The notes beneath the pieces were generated by a model, which worked only from the letters and a program-made list of their open reading frames with translations, made no database searches and was not told where the DNA came from. From positions 1 to 6,605 of the forward strand of contig DASWRT010000217.1 in assembly GCA_036403035.1 (NCBI GenBank): a DNA stretch of 6,605 bases, given 5' to 3'. Position numbers and translations under genes: made by a program. Of the stretch, positions 1-4,756 are shown in pieces. The DNA comes from DASWRT01 sp036403035. GTDB lineage: Bacteria; Pseudomonadota; Alphaproteobacteria; ATCC43930; CGMCC-115725. Position 1 is the first letter of the stretch. Every line of letters starts with the position of its first letter.

Positions 1-290
1 GCAAGTTCAAGCTGGCCGGCTTCGGCCCGTTCAGCGGGCTCGGCGCCGGGCAGCGCAACGGGCTGGAAGTCGATCTCGACACGATGCTGAAGGGGCTGAA
101 GGCCGGTCAGCTCGTCGAGGACATCCTGCTGACGTGGCACGGCGAGAACGGCAGCGGCTATGTCGGCCCGGTCGAGCAGCTGAAGCTGCGGCTCACGGCA
201 ACGATGGTCGCCGAGCCGGCGACGCTGGCGATCCTCGGCGTGGGCGCTTTCGGACTGTTCGCCGTCAGACGCCGCCGCCGGGCCGCCTGA
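1..290 (+). CDS. C-terminal part of an exported protein with a PEP-CTERM-like sorting signal (5' truncated)
   Basis: The reading frame is open from the window edge (first full codon at base 3) to the TGA at 288-290, giving 95 residues; the true start lies outside. The tail has the three-part layout of a PEP-CTERM domain: an AEPATLA motif, a hydrophobic stretch (about ILGVGAFGLFAV) and a terminal arginine cluster before two alanines. In this family the tail is recognised by an exosortase, and the mature protein is exported and often tied to exopolysaccharide or the cell surface. The motif here reads Ala-Glu-Pro rather than Pro-Glu-Pro. The preceding 70 or so residues alternate polar and hydrophobic positions like a beta-sandwich, but I recognise no named domain. 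An ATG at base 84 is internal to the frame and is not the likely start, because coding continues upstream of it. No exosortase gene is in the window. The tail is convincing; the protein's role is unknown. Confidence 0.8.
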   Translation, partial: KFKLAGFGPFSGLGAGQRNGLEVDLDTMLKGLKAGQLVEDILLTWHGENGSGYVGPVEQLKLRLTATMVAEPATLAILGVGAFGLFAVRRRRRAA

Positions 291-302
291 CCCTCCCCGA
301 TA

Positions 303-337
303 TCGGCGGCCGGTGATCGACGCTCATCGGCCGCCGA
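303..337. terminator. Hairpin between convergent genes, probable bidirectional terminator
   Basis: Bases 303-312 and 328-337 are perfectly complementary. The stem continues through 313-316 and 324-327 with one G-T wobble, giving about 14 pairs and a 7-base loop. It sits 12 bases after the PEP-CTERM gene stop and covers the last codon and stop of the opposing doxX gene (stop at 324-326). No T-run follows on either strand, so termination may need Rho or may rest on the stem alone. The hairpin is seen; the function is inferred from its position between converging genes. Confidence 0.55.
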
Positions 338-755
338 CGGGTTTCCCGCGCGAGGTGCCCGCCTGCCCCAGCATCGCATCGACGCTCCATGCTCCGCTTC
401 CGGCGACGAAGAGCGTGAGGAAGACGAAGCAATAGAGGATGGCGGCGTCGCCCCTGTTCAGGATCGGAAAGAAGCTGTTCGGCGCGTGCGACATGAAATA
501 GGCCACCGCCATGTCGCCCGCGAGGATGAACGCCACAGGGCGGGTGAAGAGGCCGATCAGCAGCAGGAACCCGCCGACGAGTTCGATCACGCCCTGCACG
601 CCGAGCAGCGAGGCGAGCGGCGGGCCGGGGTTCGGCGAGGGCGGAAAACCGAGAAGCTTCTGGGTGCCGTGCTCCATGAACAGCAAGGCCGTCACGATGC
701 GCAGGACCGAGAGCATCCGCGGCCACCATAGCTCGTAAGCGTTGGCTGGAACCAT
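324..755 (-). CDS. DoxX family integral membrane protein
   Basis: This encodes a 143-residue protein with four predicted membrane segments, at about residues 15-30, 53-71, 74-90 and 103-119. The EHGTQKL motif after the first helix and the GVIELVGGFLLLIGLFTRP stretch are typical of the DoxX family, and the length fits. DoxX-like proteins are inner-membrane proteins of poorly defined role; some have been tied to redox stress or sulfur metabolism, so no substrate is assigned. I chose the ATG at 753-755 because a GGAGG (complement of 765-769) lies 9 bases upstream. A TTG three codons earlier directly abuts that site and is unlikely to be used. The C-terminal tail (about 130-143) is polar and basic. 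The gene stands alone, convergent with the PEP-CTERM gene on one side and facing a long gene-poor region on the other. Family assignment is firm; function is unknown. Confidence 0.88.
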   Translation of the reverse strand: MVPANAYELWWPRMLSVLRIVTALLFMEHGTQKLLGFPPSPNPGPPLASLLGVQGVIELVGGFLLLIGLFTRPVAFILAGDMAVAYFMSHAPNSFFPILNRGDAAILYCFVFLTLFVAGSGAWSVDAMLGQAGTSRGKPVGGR

Positions 756-809
756 GCGGTACAACCTCCGTCAGAAAAGGGTGACGCGGAACATCCTGCC
801 TGCAAGACG

Positions 810-840
810 ACGATAGCCCGAATCCCTTCCCTGTTCTCAA
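810..840 (-). promoter_or_regulatory. Candidate promoter for the DoxX gene
   Basis: Read on the minus strand, TTGAGA (complement of 835-840) matches five of six bases of the sigma-70 -35 box. TATCGT (complement of 810-815) matches four of six of the -10 box. The 19-bp spacer is longer than ideal. It lies about 55 bases upstream of the doxX start and is correctly oriented. This is inference from sequence only. Confidence 0.3.
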
Positions 841-878
841 TCACGAATGCGTTCCGGGCGGTGGTTGAAGCAACCGGT

Positions 879-1084
879 GAATCGGCGATCGGGGGATGAA
901 TGAACTCAAGCTTTGAGGCAAAGGGCGCCAAGGACACGCAGTAAATGCGAAGGAAATTGATTGCGCGCCTACGGCGCGCAGAAAATCAAAATGTCGCGTC
1001 CTTCGCGAAACCTTCGCGTCCTTTGCGTTAAAGCCTTGGGCTCTTTATCCCCCGATCCCCAGCCATCCCCCCGATCGCCGATTC
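879..1084. repeat. 206-bp palindromic intergenic element with terminal inverted repeats
   Basis: The ends 879-898 and 1064-1084 are inverted copies of each other, differing only by one base in a G/C run (five against six). Inside are a small dyad (905-917, CTCAA/TTGAG), a strong hairpin with 8 perfect pairs and a 3-base loop (962-969 with 973-980), and two 14-bp direct copies of TCGCGTCCTTYGCG at 994-1007 and 1014-1027, with a period of 20 bp. The left half (about 925-955) resembles the reverse complement of the right half (about 994-1027), so the whole unit is an imperfect palindrome. No reliable ORF is present. The layout is that of a non-coding repetitive element (REP/BIME-like or MITE-like). 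Similar CCTTCGCG-rich intergenic repeats occur, as I recall, in some alphaproteobacteria. No clear target-site duplication is visible. It has only one copy in this window. Confidence 0.6.
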
Positions 1085-1136
1085 AAAATTCCGCCTTCGC
1101 TGACGACTACAACGACGACCGTTTCTTTCGCTCGAT

Positions 1137-1153
1137 TTAACAGGACATTAACC
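1137..1153 (+). promoter_or_regulatory. CtrA-type binding site (TTAA-N7-TTAAC)
   Basis: The sequence TTAACAGGACATTAACC contains TTAA, exactly seven bases, then TTAAC, a perfect match to the full site of the alphaproteobacterial cell-cycle and motility regulator CtrA. Such AT-rich words are rare in this GC-rich sequence. It lies 77 bases upstream of the small ORF starting at 1230, the only likely downstream gene in either direction at that distance. The match is direct; binding is inferred. Confidence 0.5.
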
Positions 1154-1229
1154 ACGTTCGGCGACAGTCATCCCAGCCCCGCCTCGCCTCTCGGCCGCGG
1201 GATCGTTGGTTGCTAAGGGAACAGGATTG

Positions 1230-1349
1230 ATGCGCGACTTGATCGCCGACTGGCGCAAATGGTCTCCGGCGGAACGGGTGTCCGCCGCGTCGCTGGCGCT
1301 TGGCGTCACCGCGCTGGTCCCGGTCCTCCTCGTCATCAACCCGCCCTGA
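1230..1349 (+). CDS. Small single-pass membrane protein, 39 residues, uncharacterised
   Basis: An ATG at 1230 opens a 40-codon frame ending with TGA at 1347-1349. The purine-rich AAGGGA at 1215-1220 lies 9 bases upstream and can serve as ribosome binding site. The protein begins MRDLIADWRKWSPAERV, an amphipathic, tryptophan-containing cytoplasmic head. It then has one hydrophobic stretch (about residues 18-36, rich in Ala, Leu and Val) and ends in Asn-Pro-Pro. The codons are G/C-ending like the neighbouring genes, which favours real coding. It is probably an inner-membrane peptide with the N-terminus in the cytoplasm. I do not recognise a named family. The upstream CtrA-type site suggests cell-cycle-linked expression. 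Its end lies 26 bases from the stop of the convergent hydrolase gene. It could be spurious because it is short, but start, RBS and membrane pattern agree. Confidence 0.6.
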   Translation: MRDLIADWRKWSPAERVSAASLALGVTALVPVLLVINPP

Positions 1350-1375
1350 GAGCCTGCCCTGGGGCGGCTGCCGGA

Positions 1376-2179
1376 TCAGTGGCCCGGCAGGACCAGGATC
1401 TCGGTCGAGGCGGGCAGCACGTCGCGCGACAGCGCGACCCCGGCGACGGCGCTCCGCTTGACCGGATAGCGGCCGGCGAGCCTGCTCAGGAAAGCTTCGA
1501 GCACGTAGCTGCCGAAATAGTGCATCGGGATCACCAGCGGCGGCTTGATCTGCTCGATCACCGTGACGGCGTCCTCCTGGCTCAGCGTCCAGGTGCCGTC
1601 GACCGGCACCAGCAGCACGTCGACCTGCCCGAGATCGGCGAGGTGCTCCGGCGTCAGCGTGTGGTGCAGATGGCTCAGATGCGCGATGCACAGGCCGCCG
1701 GTGTCGAACTCGAAGATCGAGTTGCCCGCATATTCCGTCCCGCCGGCGCCGTCGCGGATGTTGGTCGGGACGCTGTGGATGTGGACGTCGCCGAAGGTGA
1801 GGTCGTGGCGCGGGATGCCCCCCGCCGGATCCCAGCCGCGCAGCACGAGCTTCACGCCGGGCTCGACCGAGTCGCTGTAATGCGTCGAGTGCGCGTGGTT
1901 CATCGTCACGACGTCCGGCGTATAGGGCGGCCGGACATAGTCATTGTAGTCCGTCGCGACCGACACGCCGCCGGGACTCTCGATCAGGAACGTCGCGTGC
2001 CCGATGAAGGTAAGCTGCACCTGCCCGTCGGCTGCGACGGCGCCGTACGCCGCCGGAAGGATGCGCGGCGTCGCCGACGCGACCGGCCCGGCGCAGCCGG
2101 CGGCGCGGACGGCCGTCGTCCAGGGGATCGTCAGCACCGCGGCCACGAGGAAGAGAATGCTCGATCGGACACGCTGCAT
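1376..2179 (-). CDS. Exported MBL-fold metallo-hydrolase (UlaG-like group)
   Basis: This is a 267-residue protein with a cleavable signal peptide: a basic start (MQRVRSS), a hydrophobic core at about residues 8-20 and probable cleavage near Ala26, so it acts in the periplasm. The mature part has the metallo-beta-lactamase fold of the UlaG-like group: IGHATFLIE at 59-67, HAHSTH at 95-100, the central HLSHLHH at 167-173 and IPMHY with His220 near the end. These motifs bind metal ions for hydrolysis; the substrate is unknown. Two positions usually held by Asp differ: HxHxDH reads HAHSTH, and the HLGDLGH-type motif reads HLSHLHH. Histidine ligands remain plentiful, so activity with altered metal geometry is possible. 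I chose the ATG at 2177-2179 because GGAAGG (complement of 2185-2190) lies 5 bases upstream and the signal peptide starts there. It is divergent from the short unit at 2210-2425. Fold is confident, reaction is not. Confidence 0.87.
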   Translation of the reverse strand: MQRVRSSILFLVAAVLTIPWTTAVRAAGCAGPVASATPRILPAAYGAVAADGQVQLTFIGHATFLIESPGGVSVATDYNDYVRPPYTPDVVTMNHAHSTHYSDSVEPGVKLVLRGWDPAGGIPRHDLTFGDVHIHSVPTNIRDGAGGTEYAGNSIFEFDTGGLCIAHLSHLHHTLTPEHLADLGQVDVLLVPVDGTWTLSQEDAVTVIEQIKPPLVIPMHYFGSYVLEAFLSRLAGRYPVKRSAVAGVALSRDVLPASTEILVLPGH

Positions 2180-2209
2180 GACGACCTTCCGCGTTCGGGG
2201 AAAATGGGC

Positions 2210-2238
2210 TTGCCGCGCCCGGCCGGGCTTCCTACGTT
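2210..2238 (+). promoter_or_regulatory. Candidate sigma-70 promoter of the short 2275 transcript
   Basis: TTGCCG at 2210-2215 and TACGTT at 2233-2238 are separated by exactly 17 bp. The -35 box keeps the TTG core; the -10 box keeps the first T, the A and the last T. Transcription would start near 2245 and leave a leader of about 30 bases before the GTG at 2275. The spacer carries a perfect 12-bp palindrome, GCCCGGCCGGGC (2217-2228), a possible operator. Assignment is inferred. Confidence 0.4.
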
Positions 2239-2258
2239 AGCCCCTGGTGCAAACTACT

Positions 2259-2273
2259 GAAAGGAGGTGATCC
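2259..2273 (+). promoter_or_regulatory. Extended Shine-Dalgarno, 15 nt complementary to the 16S rRNA 3' end
   Basis: GAAAGGAGGTGATCC is the exact reverse complement of the conserved 16S rRNA 3' terminus (GGATCACCTCCTTTC). Ordinary ribosome binding sites match 4-6 bases; 15 contiguous matches are exceptional. The GGAGG core (2263-2267) lies 7 bases before the GTG at 2275, ideal spacing, so it decides that start. The same match could also make the transcript hold ribosomes or 30S subunits tightly. Confidence 0.8.
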
Positions 2274-2274
2274 C

Positions 2275-2352
2275 GTGTCTGATCGTCGAGAACTGCCGGC
2301 TTCGGCCACTGCGACCGGGATCGTCGCTCGCGCGGGGGATGCCCTCGCCTGA
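2275..2352 (+). CDS. Tiny ORF, 25 residues, with perfect ribosome binding site; unknown function
   Basis: A GTG start is followed by 24 further sense codons and TGA at 2350-2352. The peptide begins MSDRRELPASATATGIVARA and ends GDALA. It has a charged head, then an Ala/Thr/Gly/Val-rich segment, with no membrane segment and no Cys or metal motif. The case for translation is the extended Shine-Dalgarno just upstream. The case for an independent unit is the promoter candidate before it and the intrinsic terminator about 40 bases after its stop. I do not recognise the peptide. It is not a classical amino-acid-biosynthesis leader, as it has no run of a single codon. It could be a real small protein, a leader whose translation tunes read-through into the hydrolase gene at 2541, or a decoy for 30S subunits. 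It is shorter than most gene callers accept. Confidence 0.5.
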   Translation: MSDRRELPASATATGIVARAGDALA

Positions 2353-2390
2353 CGGGACCCGCGCGGCCTCCTGAAGCCGCCGTTCCGCGA

Positions 2391-2425
2391 GGAAGGGCCG
2401 CCGGTTACGGCGGCCCTTCTTTTTT
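2391..2425 (+). terminator. Strong rho-independent terminator
   Basis: AAGGGCCGCCG (2393-2403) pairs perfectly with CGGCGGCCCTT (2408-2418) around a four-base GTTA loop. The stem extends by G2392-C2419 and a G-T wobble at 2391-2420. Six T residues follow at 2420-2425, so this is a textbook plus-strand terminator. It ends the short transcript carrying the 2275 ORF and separates it from the hydrolase gene at 2541. Confidence 0.9.
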
Positions 2426-2540
2426 GTGCCGCAGCCCGCAGCGGCTCCGCCGGCACGCGCATTTCGAATGAAAACACTGGCCCGCCGGGCCGGGCATCCG
2501 CATCTTGGCCGGCAGCGAACAACGGAGAGGAAACTGCCGC

Positions 2541-3383
2541 ATGGCATCGCTCTTCCGCGGCATGGACCGCGCAGCGCTCGACGCCGCCTACAACAACCGC
2601 GAAGCGGTGGCGGACTACGCTGCCTACATGGACCGCTGGCGGCGGCGCAGCGACGAGATCCGCGCAGCAGCGGACCCGCGGCTGCTCGACATCGCCTACG
2701 GCGATGCGCCGCGGACCAAGCTCGACTTCTTCCCCGCACCGTCAGGGCGCCGGGACGCGCCGACGCTGATGTTCATTCACGGCGGCTACTGGCAGAGCAA
2801 CGCGAAGGAAGGCTTCGCGTTCGTCGCGGACGGGCTGTCGCCGCACGGCTTCAACGTCGCGGTGCCGAGCTACACGCTCGGCCCGGAGGCGCGGATGGAC
2901 CGCATCGTCGCCGAGATCCGCGAGGCGGTCCGCTGGCTCGCGGCGCATCTGCCGGAACTGGGCGGCGACCCGGACCGCCTCTTCGTCGCCGGCTGGTCGG
3001 CGGGCGGCCACCTCACCGCGACGGCGATGGGCGAGCCGGCGGTCGCCGGCGGGCTGTCGATCAGCGGCATCTTCGACCTGGAGCCGATCCGGCTCAACTA
3101 CCTCAACGAGAAGCTCGGGCTGGACGAGGCGGAGGCGGTGCGGAACAGCCCGATCCGCCATCTGCCGGCGCGCGCCGGGCGGCTTTGCGTCGCGGTCGGC
3201 GGCGCAGAGTTGCCGGAGCTGCGGCGCCAGTCGGCCGAGTATGAAGCGGCATGGCGGGCCGCCGGGCTGCCCGGAGACTTCGTGTCGCTGCCCGGCATGG
3301 ACCATTTCTCCGTACTGGAGGAGCTGTCGCAGCCGGACGGCGCGCTGGCGACCATAGTACGCGACCTCGCCGGGGCCGCATGA
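2541..3383 (+). CDS. Alpha/beta hydrolase, kynurenine formamidase (arylformamidase)-like
   Basis: This is a 280-residue cytoplasmic protein with no signal peptide. HGGYWQ at residues 80-85 forms the oxyanion-hole strand and is characteristic of the arylformamidase-like esterases. GWSAGG at 151-156 carries the nucleophile Ser153, and PGMDHF at 251-256 carries the catalytic His255. The acid residue is probably in the VGGAELPELRRQS stretch (Glu223 or Glu226), where relatives have an acidic residue. Family members hydrolyse N-formylkynurenine or small esters, but no tryptophan-catabolism gene is nearby, so the substrate stays open. I chose the ATG at 2541 because GGAGAGG (2524-2530) lies 10 bases upstream; a TTG at 2505 lacks such support. 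The stop overlaps the cyclase start in ATGA (3380-3383), so the two genes are probably co-transcribed and translationally coupled. No strong promoter is visible in 2426-2540. Confidence 0.87.
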   Translation: MASLFRGMDRAALDAAYNNREAVADYAAYMDRWRRRSDEIRAAADPRLLDIAYGDAPRTKLDFFPAPSGRRDAPTLMFIHGGYWQSNAKEGFAFVADGLSPHGFNVAVPSYTLGPEARMDRIVAEIREAVRWLAAHLPELGGDPDRLFVAGWSAGGHLTATAMGEPAVAGGLSISGIFDLEPIRLNYLNEKLGLDEAEAVRNSPIRHLPARAGRLCVAVGGAELPELRRQSAEYEAAWRAAGLPGDFVSLPGMDHFSVLEELSQPDGALATIVRDLAGAA

Positions 3384-4582
3384 CGGACGGCGACACCGGC
3401 AGCAGAGGCGGCAGAAACGGCCCTTCGCGTCTCGACGGCCTTGCCCTCTTCCTTGCCGAGGCGGCGGCGGCGAACCCGCCGGGCGGCGTCCTGCATGACG
3501 GATTCAGCCGGGAACTGATCGCGCGCGGCATCCCGCTGTGGCGCTCGCGGATGCTGCTGGAGACGCTGCATCCGGAGATCAGCGGCCGCAGCTTCGGCTG
3601 GACCGACGGCGCCGTCAGCGAGCGTAGCGCGCTCCGACGCGGCGTTGAGGAGGCAGATGCCTACCGCAACAGCCCGCTCCGGATCGTCGACGAGACCGGT
3701 CGGCCGTTCCGGCAACGCCTCGACCGGCCCTTGCCCGACGTGCCGCTGCTGGACGAGCTGCGCGCCGAGGGGGCGACGGACTATCTTATCGTCCCCTTCC
3801 CGTTCGTCGACCGGCGGCGCAGCGCGGCCATTTCGTTCGCGACGGCCGCGCCCGGCGGCTTCTCCGATTCGGACGTCGCCGACCTGGAGCGCGCCGCCCT
3901 GCTGCTCAGCCCGTATGTCGAGGTCAGGGTGACGCGGGCGATGGCGTTCAATCTGCTCGACGCGTACCTTGGCCACAAGGCCGGCGAGAAGGTGCTGGAC
4001 GGCAGCATCGAGCGCGGCGGCGGGGAGGATATCTTCGCCGCGATCGTCGTCGCCGATCTGCGCGGCTTCACACGGCTCTCCGACTCGATCCCGCGCGACG
4101 AGGTGATCGCGACGCTGAACACCTGGTTCGATGCGCTGGTGACGCCGATCGAGCGGAACGGCGGCGAGGTGCTGGAATTCACCGGCGACGGGCTGCTCGC
4201 GATCTTCGCCGCCGATCCCGGAAGCCCCGGCGCGGCATGCGACGCGGCGCTCCGTGCGTCGCAGGAAGCGGTCGCCGCGACGGCGGCGGTCAACACCGAG
4301 CGGGCGAGCATGGCAAAGCCGCCGCTCGCCTTCGGCATCGCGCTGCATATCGGCGACGTCACCTACGGGAACATCGGCAGCCGCACGCGCCTCGACTTCA
4401 CGGTGATCGGCCCCGCGGTCAACCATGCGAGCCGCCTGCAGGAACTGACCAAGGCGCTCGGCCGCCCGATCGTGACGTCCGGCCTCTTCGCCGACGCCTG
4501 CAGCTTGCCGCTCGTCAAGATCGGCGACTTCAGGCTGCGCGACGTCGAGACAACGGCGAGGGTTTTCGAACCGCCCGGCTGA
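3380..4582 (+). CDS. Class III adenylate/guanylate cyclase with Glu at the purine-selecting position
   Basis: This is a 400-residue soluble protein. Residues 1-190 match the N-terminal region seen in many alphaproteobacterial cyclases (LHPEISGRSFGW near 63-74, ELRAEGATDYLIVPFPF near 126-142), probably a GAF-like sensory part. The catalytic domain spans about 215-400. VADLRGFT holds metal Asp226, FTGDG holds metal Asp270, and TVIGPAVNHASR holds Asn348 and Arg352 for the transition state. It should make a cyclic nucleotide from an NTP as a homodimer. The Lys that reads adenine lies four residues before the second metal Asp; here that is Glu266, as in guanylate cyclases. The second purine-reading position appears to be Thr341. 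Substrate could therefore be ATP, GTP or mixed. The start is the ATG at 3380 in the ATGA overlap; upstream extension would run out of frame through the hydrolase. Family is firm; product is uncertain. Confidence 0.9.
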   Translation: MTDGDTGSRGGRNGPSRLDGLALFLAEAAAANPPGGVLHDGFSRELIARGIPLWRSRMLLETLHPEISGRSFGWTDGAVSERSALRRGVEEADAYRNSPLRIVDETGRPFRQRLDRPLPDVPLLDELRAEGATDYLIVPFPFVDRRRSAAISFATAAPGGFSDSDVADLERAALLLSPYVEVRVTRAMAFNLLDAYLGHKAGEKVLDGSIERGGGEDIFAAIVVADLRGFTRLSDSIPRDEVIATLNTWFDALVTPIERNGGEVLEFTGDGLLAIFAADPGSPGAACDAALRASQEAVAATAAVNTERASMAKPPLAFGIALHIGDVTYGNIGSRTRLDFTVIGPAVNHASRLQELTKALGRPIVTSGLFADACSLPLVKIGDFRLRDVETTARVFEPPG

Positions 4583-4654
4583 GAGCGCCTCACAGGATAC
4601 GGGAATACTTCGTCCGCATAGAGGTATGGCGAAGACATAAGACTTGAGGCGACG

Positions 4655-4756
4655 ATGTACGCCAAGTCGCGGCCTTGCACCGCGCGGAAATACGCGTGGA
4701 TGGCGCAGTACCGGCGGATTCAAAGCTACGAATCCTTAATTCAAAATGCCTACTGA
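4655..4756 (+). CDS. Possible 33-residue basic, tyrosine-rich ORF
   Basis: An ATG at 4655 with GAGG (4646-4649) five bases upstream opens a frame of 33 codons ending in TGA at 4754-4756. The peptide starts MYAKSRPCTARKYAWMAQYR, is basic, and has five tyrosines and one cysteine. The last third uses A/T-rich codons unlike the surrounding genes and overlaps the AT-rich stretch that may hold the chemoreceptor promoter. I recognise no family. It may be spurious; only the start context and uninterrupted frame support it. Confidence 0.25.
   Translation: MYAKSRPCTARKYAWMAQYRRIQSYESLIQNAY
4716..4735. promoter_or_regulatory. Inverted repeat upstream of the chemoreceptor gene
   Basis: GGATTC (4716-4721) and GAATCC (4730-4735) form a perfect 6-bp dyad with an 8-base spacer, at the start of the most AT-rich stretch (about 4716-4770) between the cyclase and chemoreceptor genes. 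Each arm contains a GANTC word, the CcrM methylation site of many alphaproteobacteria. It may be an operator or part of a promoter. I could not place convincing -35/-10 boxes, nor a sigma-54 or sigma-28 promoter. Confidence 0.25.

Noticed and set aside
756..764. TTG start for the DoxX protein
   Set aside because: It directly abuts the GGAGG, leaving no spacer; the ATG three codons later has ideal spacing.
265..840. 191-codon minus-strand frame overlapping doxX
   Set aside because: Runs in another frame through the doxX gene and the terminator hairpin; Arg/Pro/His-rich with no membrane or domain pattern.
994..1027. CRISPR-like repeats
   Set aside because: Only two short copies 20 bp apart, with 6-bp gaps; no spacer-sized units and no cas genes.
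1259..2260. 333-codon plus-strand open frame opposite the MBL hydrolase
   Set aside because: The product is Arg/Asp/Val-rich with no motif, while the minus strand encodes a signal peptide and metal-binding motifs.
2259..2273. Fragment of a 16S rRNA gene on the minus strand
   Set aside because: The match is limited to the 15 terminal bases; flanking sequence does not continue as 16S rRNA, and its spacing to a GTG fits a ribosome binding site.
2254..2739. 161-codon minus-strand frame across the short unit and terminator
   Set aside because: Crosses a strong plus-strand terminator and the hydrolase start; Arg/Cys/Ala-rich and composition-driven.
4695..4712. Sigma-54 promoter (TGGCGC near the chemoreceptor)
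   Set aside because: The downstream TGC-type -12 element is missing at the required spacing.
3098..4723. 541-codon minus-strand open frame opposite the hydrolase end and cyclase
   Set aside because: It mirrors G/C-ending codons of the real plus-strand genes. The product is Arg/Ala/Asp-rich without a fold, and the opposite strand has clear catalytic motifs.
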